Below are positions 1 to 7,663 of a DNA stretch of 41,580 nucleotides, piece after piece. The notes beneath the pieces were generated by a model. It searched no databases. It was given only the letters and a program-made list of their open reading frames with translations, and was not told the origin of the DNA. Made by a program: the position numbers and the translations under genes. Origin of the DNA: an uncultured Alphaproteobacteria bacterium (GTDB lineage Bacteria; Pseudomonadota; Alphaproteobacteria; Rs-D84); NCBI GenBank assembly GCA_946188105.1, contig CAMHTQ010000007.1:1-41580 (forward strand), read 5' to 3'. Positions within the stretch are counted from its first letter, which is position 1. Each line of letters begins with the position of its first letter.

Positions 1-54
1 GAACCCTCGTCTAAAGCTTGGGAAGCTTTCGTGCTGCCATTATACCACGCCCGC
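1..54 (-). tRNA. tRNA-Gly(CCC), 3' end cut off by the window edge
   Basis: Read on the minus strand, the gene begins at 54 with the acceptor strand GCGGGCG. The D arm and a perfect five-pair anticodon stem (AAAGC/GCTTT) follow. The stem encloses the loop TTCCCAA, so the anticodon is CCC. The sequence closely resembles known bacterial tRNA-Gly(CCC). The T arm starts at GGGTTC and runs off the window at base 1. A TATAAT-like -10 box lies upstream at 75-80 (minus strand), giving a short precursor leader, but no good -35 box is visible. The two secreted-protein genes next door diverge from it. Confidence 0.93.
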
Positions 55-185
55 AGATGCGATTGGTATTCTATATTATACCGCGTAAAAAGTCCATAAA
101 AATCTTATTTGACTGACATGGTGTTTTTCATAAAAGTCCACATAAAAAATTAATAATTAGTACATTAAACCTGTATTAAATATGC

Positions 186-215
186 TTGATTTAGATACGC
201 AAAATTTGTTAAAAT
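186..215 (+). promoter_or_regulatory. Probable sigma-70 promoter for the secreted-protein gene pair
   Basis: A -35 box TTGATT (186-191) and a -10 box TAAAAT (210-215) are separated by 18 bases. Transcription would start near 222, right at the GAGGGAAG ribosome binding site (about 222-229) that precedes the TTG start at 234. The boxes are read directly; their use is inferred. Confidence 0.5.
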
Positions 216-233
216 TGGTCCGAGGGAAGTACT

Positions 234-1475
234 TTGCGTTGGAAATTCTTTATTTTTGCTGTTTTTGCGGCTTTGCTGGTCTTTGCACCGGCTGTTGCTG
301 ATGAATCTGCAACCGAAAATGTTGCCCCCCAGGAAGCCACCTTGGTTGTAACTGATGAGGGTGAATACCAACGCCCAAACGATGTTGAAGAATACAGTAA
401 TGAGTCTTCTGAGTCAGAAGAAACAGAAGATACCGGTCAACCCGAAGAAATTAGTTCAACTGCAAATGATGATGCTGTTGAAGCTATTGTTATCTCTATT
501 ACTGATTTGGGGTGGTGTGATAAAAGGTTAGACACCCAAGATCCAAGAAAAGCTGAATTGTGTGATAAATTAATCGATATACATAGCTTAGAAGAAGAAA
601 TTAACATTGATTCACGCAACACTGAAAAAGCATCTGATGAATTAGCCGAAAACACCCAAGATTTAGAAGAAAATTACCAAAATATGAAAGACAAGGAAAA
701 CTCGCTGGAAAATCGTATGTTGGGGGCGGCTGGTATCGGAACGGTTGGTATTGGTGGTATGATGGCAGCACAATCTTTGGCTGAACAAAATGCTGACAAA
801 TCCGCAGAACAAGATATGCAGGCATATTTATCAACTTTTTCTTGTCGATATGGGGATAAAACTGCTCGTGGGGGAGAAATGAGTTTAGAAATTCCAGGGT
901 CTAATCATTTAATCAACCTGTATCAAGAATATGCTGAATTATCCAAAGATTTACAATCACGTAAAGAGGCATTAGGGTTAAAACCCGGTATAGAATCTGA
1001 AATCGTGATAGATAAAGCGACAACTGGATTATATGACGATGTTGGAACTGGAATTGGCAGTGGTGCATACGCATCTATTGCACGTGCATTACGTGATCCA
1101 AATGGTGAAGACGCAAAAAAATGGGCTGAACAAAAAGAAGCATCCGCCAAAAATCTTAAAATTGGTGCAGGAATGGCTGTGGCTGGTGCGATTGCTGGAA
1201 TTGCAGGAAATTATTTAATAAACCATGACAACAGGGATAAATCTGCAGAATTATTATCTAAACGTCAAGAAATTAAATCTAGATTTAGCGAGATTTCAAA
1301 TCAATTTGTTGAAGAATGTAATGTATTAATACAAAAACATAAAGATGTCGCCGCTAGTTTAACTGCTGAAGAGTTGGCAGACAACCCAGAATTACAACAA
1401 TATAAAAAAGATGCCGAGGCAGCAAAAACAATTAAATCATTTTCAGAAATCGGGAGTAGTTTATTTTGCAAATGA
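234..1475 (+). CDS. Secreted or envelope coiled-coil protein, unknown function
   Basis: A 413-residue protein that I do not recognise as a named family. The start is TTG at 234, preceded by GAGGGAAG, and gives a clear Sec signal peptide (RWK then a hydrophobic run ending APAVADES). Residues about 25-85 are acidic and Ser/Glu-rich, as in a flexible linker. A Glu/Asn-rich coiled coil follows (about 105-160). Two Gly/Ala-rich hydrophobic stretches (about 163-182 and 311-330) could be membrane segments or glycine-zipper hairpins. A handful of cysteines are scattered along the mature part, including one as the next-to-last residue. The stop overlaps the ATG of the next gene, so the pair is translationally coupled. 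An envelope or surface role is inferred from the signal peptide alone. Confidence 0.8.
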   Translation: MRWKFFIFAVFAALLVFAPAVADESATENVAPQEATLVVTDEGEYQRPNDVEEYSNESSESEETEDTGQPEEISSTANDDAVEAIVISITDLGWCDKRLDTQDPRKAELCDKLIDIHSLEEEINIDSRNTEKASDELAENTQDLEENYQNMKDKENSLENRMLGAAGIGTVGIGGMMAAQSLAEQNADKSAEQDMQAYLSTFSCRYGDKTARGGEMSLEIPGSNHLINLYQEYAELSKDLQSRKEALGLKPGIESEIVIDKATTGLYDDVGTGIGSGAYASIARALRDPNGEDAKKWAEQKEASAKNLKIGAGMAVAGAIAGIAGNYLINHDNRDKSAELLSKRQEIKSRFSEISNQFVEECNVLIQKHKDVAASLTAEELADNPELQQYKKDAEAAKTIKSFSEIGSSLFCK

Positions 1476-3739
1476 TACACTTAAAGAAAATTTTGATTGC
1501 GATTTTTTGTTTATCCCTGAATATATCTGGGGCTGGGGCGCTTGATTGGGATTTGGCAGACCGCAACAAAGATGTTGCTATCTCTGTTACAGATACACGA
1601 GGCAATAGTTTAAACGGAATCAAAGTATATACATCTAATCTGAAAAATGAATATGTTGCAAAGAAAGATATGACGGGTACATATGTTATTAAGAACAAAT
1701 GTGCATCTTTTAAAGCAACATACAAAGCTGGAACCAGTGTAAAAATATGTGCTTCTGATTCGTTACACCAATTCAAGACAACATGTGTCAATTTAAAAGA
1801 TAAATGTTCTGCTGATATACACATGCCTTTGTTACCAAAGTCACAGTATAAATATCCATCGCCTGATGAAGTGAAAAAATTGGCGATGACAAAATCTGGC
1901 GGTTTAATTTTCTATCCTGTTTGCACATCATTTGATGTTCCAAATGCGGTTACACCAAAATGTATTAAAGCTTTTTCTGAAACAGATACTGGGTATAACG
2001 AAGCCGCCATGTTGTCAAAGGTCTATATGCGTTCTCGGACTGGTGTTAATATTTCGGATATTACATGCAGTAAAAAATGGTATTCTGGCCCAGTGTCAAA
2101 CGATGATTATATTAGGTGTACAACAAACAATGGACGTTATGCATATGAATTTCAATTTGATGATGTTACAGAATCCAGCGATAGCAGTGTTTTAGATGAT
2201 ACTGCCAAGGCAGTATGCAATGTAATACATTTTGGGGAATACGACGACCGTAATTGTCATAAAGACACATCGCCAAAAACAGAAGCAATGTGTAAAAATC
2301 TGAAACCTGATATAGAAAGATTTTCATGGACCGCATCTTTCCGTGATTTTTGGGGTAAAAACATCAAGGGGGCTAAGACCGAAGGAATGTGTCTAATTAA
2401 TTTCAGAGAGGCAGATGAAAATTATCGTCTTAGGACAATCAAAAATGCCAAAGGCGTTAGTTTAGATATCCATGCATTTGAAAATATAGAAATTCGCTCC
2501 CTTGCTTCATTAGAGTTTTTACTGCACCAATACACAAAAACACAGTTGGGAGATATTTTCCACAGTTTTTCCTGCACTTCGGGTTTCCGGATATGGAATT
2601 CACCAAATGGTAAAAAACACTTGTTTGAATGTTATGCCACAACATCCCTAGGTAAGTTTCCTATTGATTTTGTATTTGCTGATCTGAATGTTGGTGGAAA
2701 TTTATGGTCTACTGGCGATACAAAATCAAATGCTGGCGAGGCAGGTGCTTTTTGTATTGCACGTGGTGGGTCTTTTGACGGTTCAAAATGTCACGGATTT
2801 ACCAAAGAACAATGTGATGCGGTTGCAAAAGAAATTCCAGACGGTGCCAAATGGGATGATAGGATTTCTCAATGTGTATTAACTGCGGCAGAAAAATATC
2901 AGGATCAACAAGCACTGGGTGATGCGATAGTAAAGATTGCCGCTGTTGTTGGGGCAACAGTTGCTATCGTAGTAACCGGTGGTGCAGCAGCTCCATTAGT
3001 GTTGGTTATTGCAGCCACTGCTATTGCAACAGAAGTAACATTGACAAAACTGGAACAAGAAATGACAAACTATGCCGATGAGTTTCAAACCCAGTTTGAT
3101 ATTTGTTATAACAAACGAGATGAAGATGGCAAATTTGACACAAAAAAACGAATTAAATGTGCAAAAGATATCTTGAAAGATTTTGGGGGTCGAATACCTG
3201 TATATGTTAATAATGGGGCTTTTGACGATCCACAATACACAAAATCATTGGCTGATACATTAAAGAAAACTTTGGAACTTTTCCCAAATCCAGATACAGA
3301 TATTACTGAACAAGATTGGGAAAGTTGGAAAAAACATTGGAATTTGCAACAGCTACATGCCAATATTGAAACAATAGCATATAAAATAACAAAAGTAACT
3401 AATATGGTGGCGAATGTAGCATTGATATTTGTCGCCCCAGCCAATGCAGCAAATGGGACCAAATTAGCCAGTGGTTTAAGTGGCTTTATGAAGATTGAAA
3501 ATGGTGTTGCAAAAGCAATCAGCAATTCAAAAACTGCACGGACATTGGCCCGATTGTATAATTTATCAAAAGCATCCCCAGTAAAAGTGGCAAAAACAAC
3601 TGTTAAGGTTGGTGATAAGGTTAATACTCTTGTTAGCACCGGTGTTGACACCAAAAATATGGTTGATTCATCCAAAACTTTAAATAATAATATATTTCCA
3701 AGACAAGGTTATCCGAACCAAATAAAAGCAAGCAAATAA
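1472..3739 (+). CDS. Large secreted Cys-rich protein, unknown function
   Basis: I chose the ATG at 1472, which overlaps the upstream stop as ATGA; a TTG lies two codons earlier. The 755-residue product has a Sec signal peptide (MIHLKKILIAIFCL... cleaved near GAGA/LDW). A region of about 70 residues with a Gly-Asn-Ser-Leu-Asn-Gly-Ile-Lys-Val-Tyr turn follows and resembles a transthyretin-like or carboxypeptidase-regulatory-like beta sandwich; that match is by eye only. The middle is rich in cysteine, with recurring short C...C spacings, including a motif of the type GGSF-DGSKC...QC...GAKWDD...C. Near residue 490 a long Ala/Val/Ile-rich stretch could form a membrane hairpin. The C-terminal part is Lys/Ala/Thr-rich and helical. 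A function together with its operon partner at the cell surface is likely but untested. Confidence 0.8.
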   Translation: MIHLKKILIAIFCLSLNISGAGALDWDLADRNKDVAISVTDTRGNSLNGIKVYTSNLKNEYVAKKDMTGTYVIKNKCASFKATYKAGTSVKICASDSLHQFKTTCVNLKDKCSADIHMPLLPKSQYKYPSPDEVKKLAMTKSGGLIFYPVCTSFDVPNAVTPKCIKAFSETDTGYNEAAMLSKVYMRSRTGVNISDITCSKKWYSGPVSNDDYIRCTTNNGRYAYEFQFDDVTESSDSSVLDDTAKAVCNVIHFGEYDDRNCHKDTSPKTEAMCKNLKPDIERFSWTASFRDFWGKNIKGAKTEGMCLINFREADENYRLRTIKNAKGVSLDIHAFENIEIRSLASLEFLLHQYTKTQLGDIFHSFSCTSGFRIWNSPNGKKHLFECYATTSLGKFPIDFVFADLNVGGNLWSTGDTKSNAGEAGAFCIARGGSFDGSKCHGFTKEQCDAVAKEIPDGAKWDDRISQCVLTAAEKYQDQQALGDAIVKIAAVVGATVAIVVTGGAAAPLVLVIAATAIATEVTLTKLEQEMTNYADEFQTQFDICYNKRDEDGKFDTKKRIKCAKDILKDFGGRIPVYVNNGAFDDPQYTKSLADTLKKTLELFPNPDTDITEQDWESWKKHWNLQQLHANIETIAYKITKVTNMVANVALIFVAPANAANGTKLASGLSGFMKIENGVAKAISNSKTARTLARLYNLSKASPVKVAKTTVKVGDKVNTLVSTGVDTKNMVDSSKTLNNNIFPRQGYPNQIKASK

Positions 3740-3742
3740 ACC

Positions 3743-3771
3743 TTGACTTTTCGGGGGTAAAGTATAATAAT
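3743..3771 (+). promoter_or_regulatory. Promoter of the rpsP operon
   Basis: TTGACT at 3743-3748 is followed 17 bases later by AATAAT (3766-3771). A perfect TATAAT overlaps it at 3763-3768 but with only a 14-base spacer. The promoter starts four bases after the stop codon of the secreted-protein gene and gives rpsP an untranslated leader of roughly 130 bases. Confidence 0.7.
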
Positions 3772-3808
3772 AGCCCTGCAAATCCCAAAGATTGCCATTT
3801 AAATCAAC

Positions 3809-3860
3809 CCTGTGTGCGGTATGCACGAGGAACATCATCCGGCGAGTGTCGCCCTTGATG
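3809..3860 (+). promoter_or_regulatory. Structured 5' leader of the rpsP operon
   Basis: Two hairpins can be drawn in the leader. The first pairs CCT and GTGC (3809-3817) with GCAC and AGG (3823-3830) around a GGTAT loop. The second has an outer stem CATCA/TGATG (3833-3837 with 3856-3860), a small internal loop, and a perfect inner stem GGCGA/TCGCC (3841-3845 with 3849-3853) closed by GTG. Leaders of ribosomal protein operons often bind one of the encoded proteins. No known leader family is recognised here, so autoregulation is only a hypothesis. Confidence 0.4.
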
Positions 3861-3910
3861 GCGGTTTTCTTTGTGGTTTAACCATATAATAAATTTAAAG
3901 GAGCAAATAT

Positions 3911-4360
3911 ATGGCAACAGTTATTAGATTGGCACGTTATGGTGCAAAAAAACGCCCATACTATCACATTGTTGTTACAGATTCTCGTAATGCACGTAAT
4001 TCTGGCAACATTTTGGAAGTTGTTGGTAAATATAACCCAATGTTAGCAAAAACTGACGAAAAACGCGTCGTTTTGAAAATCGAAGAAATCAAAGCTTGGT
4101 TGGCAAAAGGTGCCAAGGCATCTGACCGTGTTTATAAATTCTTGGCTAATGCTGGATTAGTTGCTGCAAAAGCAATCCCAACACAAACAAAAAAGAATTT
4201 GCCAAGTGAAAAAACTCAACAAAAAGCAAAAGATAAAGCAGATAAATTAGCTAAAATCGCTGAAGAACAAGCCGCTGCAGAAGCCGCCGCCAAGGCCGCA
4301 GCCGAAGCACCTGCTGAAGAACCAGCTGCCGAAGCCACAGCGGAAACTGTTGCAGAATAA
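3911..4360 (+). CDS. rpsP: 30S ribosomal protein S16
   Basis: S16 is needed for assembly of the 30S subunit body. The first 80 residues match the family well: ATVIRLARYGAKKRPYYHIVV, then the SRNAR and VGKYNPM motifs. The protein has 149 residues, longer than the roughly 80-90 of E. coli, because of a Lys-rich and then Ala/Glu-rich tail (about residues 95-149). Such tails are common in alphaproteobacterial S16. AAAGGAG lies just upstream of the ATG. It is the first gene of an operon with rimM, trmD and rplS, the usual order, but here small unknown genes separate the partners. Confidence 0.97.
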   Translation: MATVIRLARYGAKKRPYYHIVVTDSRNARNSGNILEVVGKYNPMLAKTDEKRVVLKIEEIKAWLAKGAKASDRVYKFLANAGLVAAKAIPTQTKKNLPSEKTQQKAKDKADKLAKIAEEQAAAEAAAKAAAEAPAEEPAAEATAETVAE

Positions 4361-4362
4361 TT

Positions 4363-4602
4363 ATGAATATGGATACAAAACCGACTTATACAAATTTCGA
4401 GCTGAAACACGAACTGAGCGAAGTGTTTAAGTCGGTTTATTTTGTCGATAAACGAGCAAAAAATAAATTACAGCAAAGTTATTTTCTAAATTTTGCTATG
4501 TTGGTTGGTTATGCTCGTGAAAACAATATTGATGAAGTTCAATATATTCGTAGTATTCGCGACACATTGTTGACATGCCCTAATACTTACGAGGCAAGTT
4601 AG
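4363..4602 (+). CDS. Small conserved-looking protein, unknown
   Basis: A 79-residue product that I do not recognise. The gene starts two bases after the rpsP stop (ATG at 4363; a second ATG at 4369 is possible, and neither has a strong ribosome binding site, which suggests coupling to rpsP). It is predicted to be helical, Lys/Glu/Asn-rich and soluble, with a central aromatic and hydrophobic patch (YFLNFAMLVGYAREN) and one cysteine near the end. It sits between rpsP and a Cys-rich gene and shares their transcript. It is not Cys-rich like the three small proteins that follow. Confidence 0.65.
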   Translation: MNMDTKPTYTNFELKHELSEVFKSVYFVDKRAKNKLQQSYFLNFAMLVGYARENNIDEVQYIRSIRDTLLTCPNTYEAS

Positions 4603-4603
4603 T

Positions 4604-4864
4604 ATGAGCAATACACACTGTCCTTTTGATGGTAATTTTTGTCAGAAAAAGCAATCCAGATTTGATGCCTGGGAAAAAGTCATTATGCAGACCGATGGTA
4701 TTGTTTTCCAAATCAGTCCTGATGCTTTTGCTGATTGCCCTATTTCTAACCCCGAAGAACGCAAACAGGTCTGTGAACGTTATCGTGGGTGTTTGGTTGC
4801 TATTAACAATGCGTCAACAATTATGCAAGAGTTATCACAATATAAACAAAATGAGCAACGATAA
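4604..4864 (+). CDS. Cys-rich small protein 1 in the rpsP-rplS operon
   Basis: An 86-residue protein with no signal peptide. A GAGG ribosome binding site lies within the end of the previous gene. Five cysteines are visible: C6 and C13 near the N terminus, then a set of the form CPIS...VCERYRGC. Such spacing is compatible with zinc or Fe-S binding, but no known motif is matched exactly. The last 14 bases overlap the start of rimM, which points to coupled translation with a ribosome maturation factor. The CPIS stretch is also present in the small gene at 5325. Confidence 0.7.
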   Translation: MSNTHCPFDGNFCQKKQSRFDAWEKVIMQTDGIVFQISPDAFADCPISNPEERKQVCERYRGCLVAINNASTIMQELSQYKQNEQR

Positions 4865-5315
4865 ACAAATCTTGGTCGGAAAAATCGTAGCAATGCAAGG
4901 CATTCGTGGTGATGTGCGTGTTCAAACATACACATCCAGTCCGTCTGATTTAGGCAATATGCAAATTATCAGCAATCGTTTTAATTCCGATGATTTCAAG
5001 TTTGTTCGTGCATTGCCAAACACAAACGTTATTATTGCCCATATTCGCGGGTTCGAGGATAGAACCGCAGCCGAGGTATTACGCGGGACAGAATTATTTG
5101 TTGATCGTGATACCCTGCCCGACACAAAACCTGGTGAATATTACCAAGCCGATTTGATTGGTTTTACTATTATCAAAGATTCTGAAAAAGTCGGTGTTAT
5201 AGACGGTTTCCAAAACTTTGGCGCAGGAGATATAATCGAGGCAAATGACGGCAATATGTATTCGTTTATCGGTGCAGAAGTCGATTTTGATAATAAAACC
5301 GTTACAGTTAAATAG
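4851..5315 (+). CDS. rimM: Ribosome maturation factor RimM
   Basis: RimM binds S19 and helps the 30S head mature. The ATG at 4851 was chosen because the family's N-terminal beta strand (ILVGKIVAMQGIRGDVRVQTYT) begins just after it. The frame is open further upstream, but that part lies inside the preceding gene. The 154-residue protein has the RimM N domain (to about residue 85; AEVLRGTELFVDRDTLP marks its end) and a PRC-barrel (GEYYQADLIGFTII onward). It is somewhat shorter than usual (about 165-185) and stops soon after the last barrel strand. It overlaps the preceding Cys-rich gene by 14 bases. Confidence 0.93.
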   Translation: MSNDKQILVGKIVAMQGIRGDVRVQTYTSSPSDLGNMQIISNRFNSDDFKFVRALPNTNVIIAHIRGFEDRTAAEVLRGTELFVDRDTLPDTKPGEYYQADLIGFTIIKDSEKVGVIDGFQNFGAGDIIEANDGNMYSFIGAEVDFDNKTVTVK

Positions 5316-5324
5316 AGGTTAGTT

Positions 5325-5558
5325 ATGTCAGATAAGGATAAAATTGGAACACACGTTGTTTTAGATGTATCACCACTTTCATTAAGATGTTTTGATATGA
5401 AGGATTGCTCGGCTATTGCTGCATTAAAAGACCAGATGCCATCTGTGGATATCAAAACAAATGTCGATGGAACGGTTACTGCAACATGCCCTATTAGTAA
5501 ATATCAAGAAGCCCAACATATTGTTAACACAACATGTTTTGGATGCAGACACAGATAG
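5325..5558 (+). CDS. Cys-rich small protein 2 in the rpsP-rplS operon
   Basis: A 77-residue protein of unknown function between rimM and trmD. A GAGG site lies seven bases before the ATG. Five cysteines occur: RCFDMKDC in the first half, then TCPISKYQEAQ, and TTCFGC close to the C terminus. The CPIS element followed about a dozen residues later by C..C resembles the gene at 4604, so the two may be distant paralogues. No signal peptide or membrane segment is present. Metal binding is a reasonable guess from the paired cysteines only. Confidence 0.7.
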   Translation: MSDKDKIGTHVVLDVSPLSLRCFDMKDCSAIAALKDQMPSVDIKTNVDGTVTATCPISKYQEAQHIVNTTCFGCRHR

Positions 5559-5587
5559 GATATAAAATTTTATAAAGGAGAAACATT

Positions 5588-5800
5588 ATGATTACTGTAT
5601 TAAATTGGAATATATTAAACACACAATGTCCAAAAGATATGAATGTACAAAACTGCCCTGTGCGTAAATATTTAAAAGAACAAAAAGCTTTACATCCATC
5701 TGTTAATGAAACTTTGTTGCATTCAGTTGGTTCTTTTGAAGAATGTATTGCTGCAATTCGTGAAATCCAACAAAAATGTGCTGAATGCCATAAAAGATAA
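5588..5800 (+). CDS. Cys-rich small protein 3 in the rpsP-rplS operon
   Basis: A 70-residue protein with a strong AAAGGAG site before its ATG. Cysteines lie in QCPKDM, NCPVRKYL, EEC and a final CAECHKR, giving a CP-n-CP pair and a C-terminal CxxC followed by His. The CP(I/V) tetrads echo the small genes at 4604 and 5325. It ends one base before the trmD start, so translation is probably coupled. The function is unknown; the CxxC-H end could hold zinc. Confidence 0.7.
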   Translation: MITVLNWNILNTQCPKDMNVQNCPVRKYLKEQKALHPSVNETLLHSVGSFEECIAAIREIQQKCAECHKR

Positions 5801-5801
5801 A

Positions 5802-6488
5802 ATGCACTTTAATATATTGACCATTTTTCCAGATATGTTTCCAGGCACACTTGGTGCTGGGGTGGTTGGACGCGCGTTGGATAAAAAAATCTGGTCAATG
5901 GATGTTATCAATATTCGCGACTTTGCCATAAACAACTATGGCAGTGTTGATGACGAGCAATTTGGTGGCGGTGCCGGTATGGTTATGCGCCCAGATGCAT
6001 TGGGCGATGCGTTAGATTCCATTAAAAAACGCGGTAAAATCATATACTTTTCGCCACGCGGCAAAGTGTTAAATCAAAAATTAGTTCGCGAATTTGCAGC
6101 CGACAAGGATGCGACATACACCCTGTTATGTGGCAGATACGAAGGTATCGATCAAAGAATTTTAGACGAATATGATATTACCGAGGTCTCTATTGGTGAT
6201 TACATTTTGTCTGGGGGTGAAATTGCTGCGCAAGTTTTTGTTGACAGTTGCGTTCGCGTGTTAGATAATGTGTTGCACGGTGGTGCCGAATCCACCGCTA
6301 ATGAAAGTTTCGAAATCGGGGGGTTGGAATGGCCGTTATATACCCGCCCGTCAGTATGGCGTGGACATAAAGTCCCAGAAGTCCTGCTGTCCGGTCACCA
6401 CGGCAATATCGAACGGTGGCGGAAACAACAATCGGATGACATAACAAAACAACGTCGTCCGGATTTAATAAAGGAAAACAAAAAATGA
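5802..6488 (+). CDS. trmD: tRNA (guanine-37-N1)-methyltransferase TrmD
   Basis: TrmD methylates G37 next to the anticodon of tRNAs that read CNN codons, using S-adenosylmethionine, and so prevents frameshifting. The 228-residue protein starts [15 protein letters not shown], as the family does. It shows the SAM-binding trefoil-knot elements [12 protein letters not shown] and [11 protein letters not shown], followed by [23 protein letters not shown]. The frame is open upstream of 5802, but family alignment and the one-base gap after the preceding stop support this ATG. It overlaps rplS by four bases (ATGA). Confidence 0.97.
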   Translation: MHFNILTIFPDMFPGTLGAGVVGRALDKKIWSMDVINIRDFAINNYGSVDDEQFGGGAGMVMRPDALGDALDSIKKRGKIIYFSPRGKVLNQKLVREFAADKDATYTLLCGRYEGIDQRILDEYDITEVSIGDYILSGGEIAAQVFVDSCVRVLDNVLHGGAESTANESFEIGGLEWPLYTRPSVWRGHKVPEVLLSGHHGNIERWRKQQSDDITKQRRPDLIKENKK

Positions 6489-6874
6489 GCATTATTAAAA
6501 AAATCGAAGAAGCCGAAATCGCTAAATTAAAAGGTGATAAAGTTATTCCTAACTTTAAAGCTGGCGATACTGTTAAGGTTCATGTAAAAATTAAAGATGG
6601 CGACAAATTCCGTATCCAAATGTTCGAAGGTGTCGTTATTGCACGTGACGGTGGTAATGGCAGAAATGCTTCTTTCACAGTTCGTCGTGAATCTTATGGT
6701 GTTGGTGTAGAACGTAAGTTCCCATTATATACACCAGCAATCGAAAAAATTGAAAAAGTGCGTATCGGTCGTGTCCGCCGTGCAAAGTTGTTCTTTTTAC
6801 GCAACTTGTCTGGTAAAAAGGCACGTATCGTTGAAGATTTGGCTGCAACATCTGCAGAAAAATCTGCAAAATAA
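6485..6874 (+). CDS. rplS: 50S ribosomal protein L19
   Basis: L19 lies at the 30S-50S interface. The 129-residue protein shows the family core: [35 protein letters not shown], then [20 protein letters not shown] and [17 protein letters not shown] short Ala/Glu/Lys tail follows. The start overlaps the trmD stop. It is the last gene of the operon, with a strong terminator 15 bases after its stop. Confidence 0.97.
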   Translation: MSIIKKIEEAEIAKLKGDKVIPNFKAGDTVKVHVKIKDGDKFRIQMFEGVVIARDGGNGRNASFTVRRESYGVGVERKFPLYTPAIEKIEKVRIGRVRRAKLFFLRNLSGKKARIVEDLAATSAEKSAK

Positions 6875-6888
6875 TTATTGTTTTCAGA

Positions 6889-6920
6889 AAAGAACCGCAA
6901 TTTTTTGCGGTTCTTTTTTT
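6889..6920 (+). terminator. Rho-independent terminator of the rpsP-rplS operon
   Basis: The stem AAAGAACCGCAA (6889-6900) pairs with TTGCGGTTCTTT (6905-6916) around a TTTT loop, followed by a run of T. Confidence 0.92.
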
Positions 6921-6926
6921 ATTGAT

Positions 6927-6955
6927 TTGACTTATTTTTAATCTAATTGTAGAAT
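6927..6955 (+). promoter_or_regulatory. Promoter of the DUF2155-tsaD-xseA operon, predicted leaderless
   Basis: TTGACT (6927-6932), a 17-base spacer, then TAGAAT (6950-6955). The expected transcription start, six to seven bases downstream, falls at 6962 or so, while the ATG of the first gene is at 6963. No Shine-Dalgarno sequence lies between, which fits a leaderless mRNA. Confidence 0.72.
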
Positions 6956-6962
6956 TGTTGGT

Positions 6963-7322
6963 ATGAAATGTTTTAAAAGAATTTTAATTGCTGTGTTCGT
7001 TTGTATGTTGGCTGTGCCACAAAGTGCCTATTCATACATTGACCATTCTGTCGCTGTTTTACGCGTATTAAACAAGGCCGCCGGCAAGGCACAAACCGTT
7101 CGTGTTCCTGTGGGGTACGAGGTTGATTTTGAAAAATTGACTATATCGGTGCGTTCTTGCAAACAAACTGACCCATTTAATGCGGAAAATTACTTTGCCT
7201 TTGTTGAAATCACAGAAAATGCCAAGGATCAAATATTTGGTGGTTGGATGAACAGAAATGAACCAGGCGATAACCCTTTACAAAATCCTGATTATGATGT
7301 TTGGCTTGTAAATTGTGAATAA
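6963..7322 (+). CDS. DUF2155 family exported protein
   Basis: A 119-residue protein with a Sec signal peptide (MKCFKRILIAVFVCML, cleaved near AYS). The mature part fits DUF2155, a family found mainly in Alphaproteobacteria: VAVLRVLNKAAGKAQTVRVPVG, an ISVRSCK strand, FVEITE, then GGWMNRNEPGDNPLQNPDYDVWLVNC. Two cysteines (in RSCK and the final VNC) may form a disulfide. The biochemical role of the family is not known; a periplasmic one is implied. It is the first gene of an operon that also encodes a single-span protein and a DUF1460 lipoprotein. Confidence 0.88.
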   Translation: MKCFKRILIAVFVCMLAVPQSAYSYIDHSVAVLRVLNKAAGKAQTVRVPVGYEVDFEKLTISVRSCKQTDPFNAENYFAFVEITENAKDQIFGGWMNRNEPGDNPLQNPDYDVWLVNCE

Positions 7323-7339
7323 AATGTGGGAGAGAATCT

Positions 7340-7663
7340 ATGTTGACCAAAATTATGAACTTTTTTAAGAATAATTTTAAGTTGATTATTGGCATTGCTG
7401 TATTGGTCTTGGTCATTGTTATATTTTTTACAATTCAATATAAATCTGAAAGTTTAGAAAACGGAAATTTGCAAAAGTGGACTGAAAGTTCAATAGAACG
7501 CAAAATTTCTGCGGTGCAGTTCTTGGCTGGTGATACCAAGGATACAGAACTGATTGTCCAATGTGTTGATAAAATGTCAACATTTAATGATTCTGCGGAA
7601 TTTTCCGTTCGTGATGCTGTGAAATTATGTAATATGGGTATAAAATTGCGGGAAAATAATTAA
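7340..7663 (+). CDS. Single-span membrane protein, unknown
   Basis: A 107-residue protein with GGGAGAG upstream of its ATG. Residues about 13-32 (KLIIGIAVLVLVIVIFFTIQ) form one transmembrane helix with a short Lys/Asn-rich cytoplasmic start. The remaining 75 residues would face the periplasm and contain two cysteines (IVQCVDKM, VKLCNMG). No family is recognised. Its stop overlaps the next ATG (TAATG), and it lies between DUF2155 and DUF1460 genes, so it may belong to the same envelope process. Confidence 0.72.
   Translation: MLTKIMNFFKNNFKLIIGIAVLVLVIVIFFTIQYKSESLENGNLQKWTESSIERKISAVQFLAGDTKDTELIVQCVDKMSTFNDSAEFSVRDAVKLCNMGIKLRENN

Noticed and set aside
3106..3675. 189-residue frame opposite the 755-residue secreted protein gene
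   Set aside because: It is antisense to a gene with a clear signal peptide and coupled start; no homology or start signal is visible.
4626..4850. Upstream extension of rimM
   Set aside because: The extension overlaps the Cys-rich gene at 4604 in another frame and does not match RimM; the ATG at 4851 starts exactly at the family's first strand.
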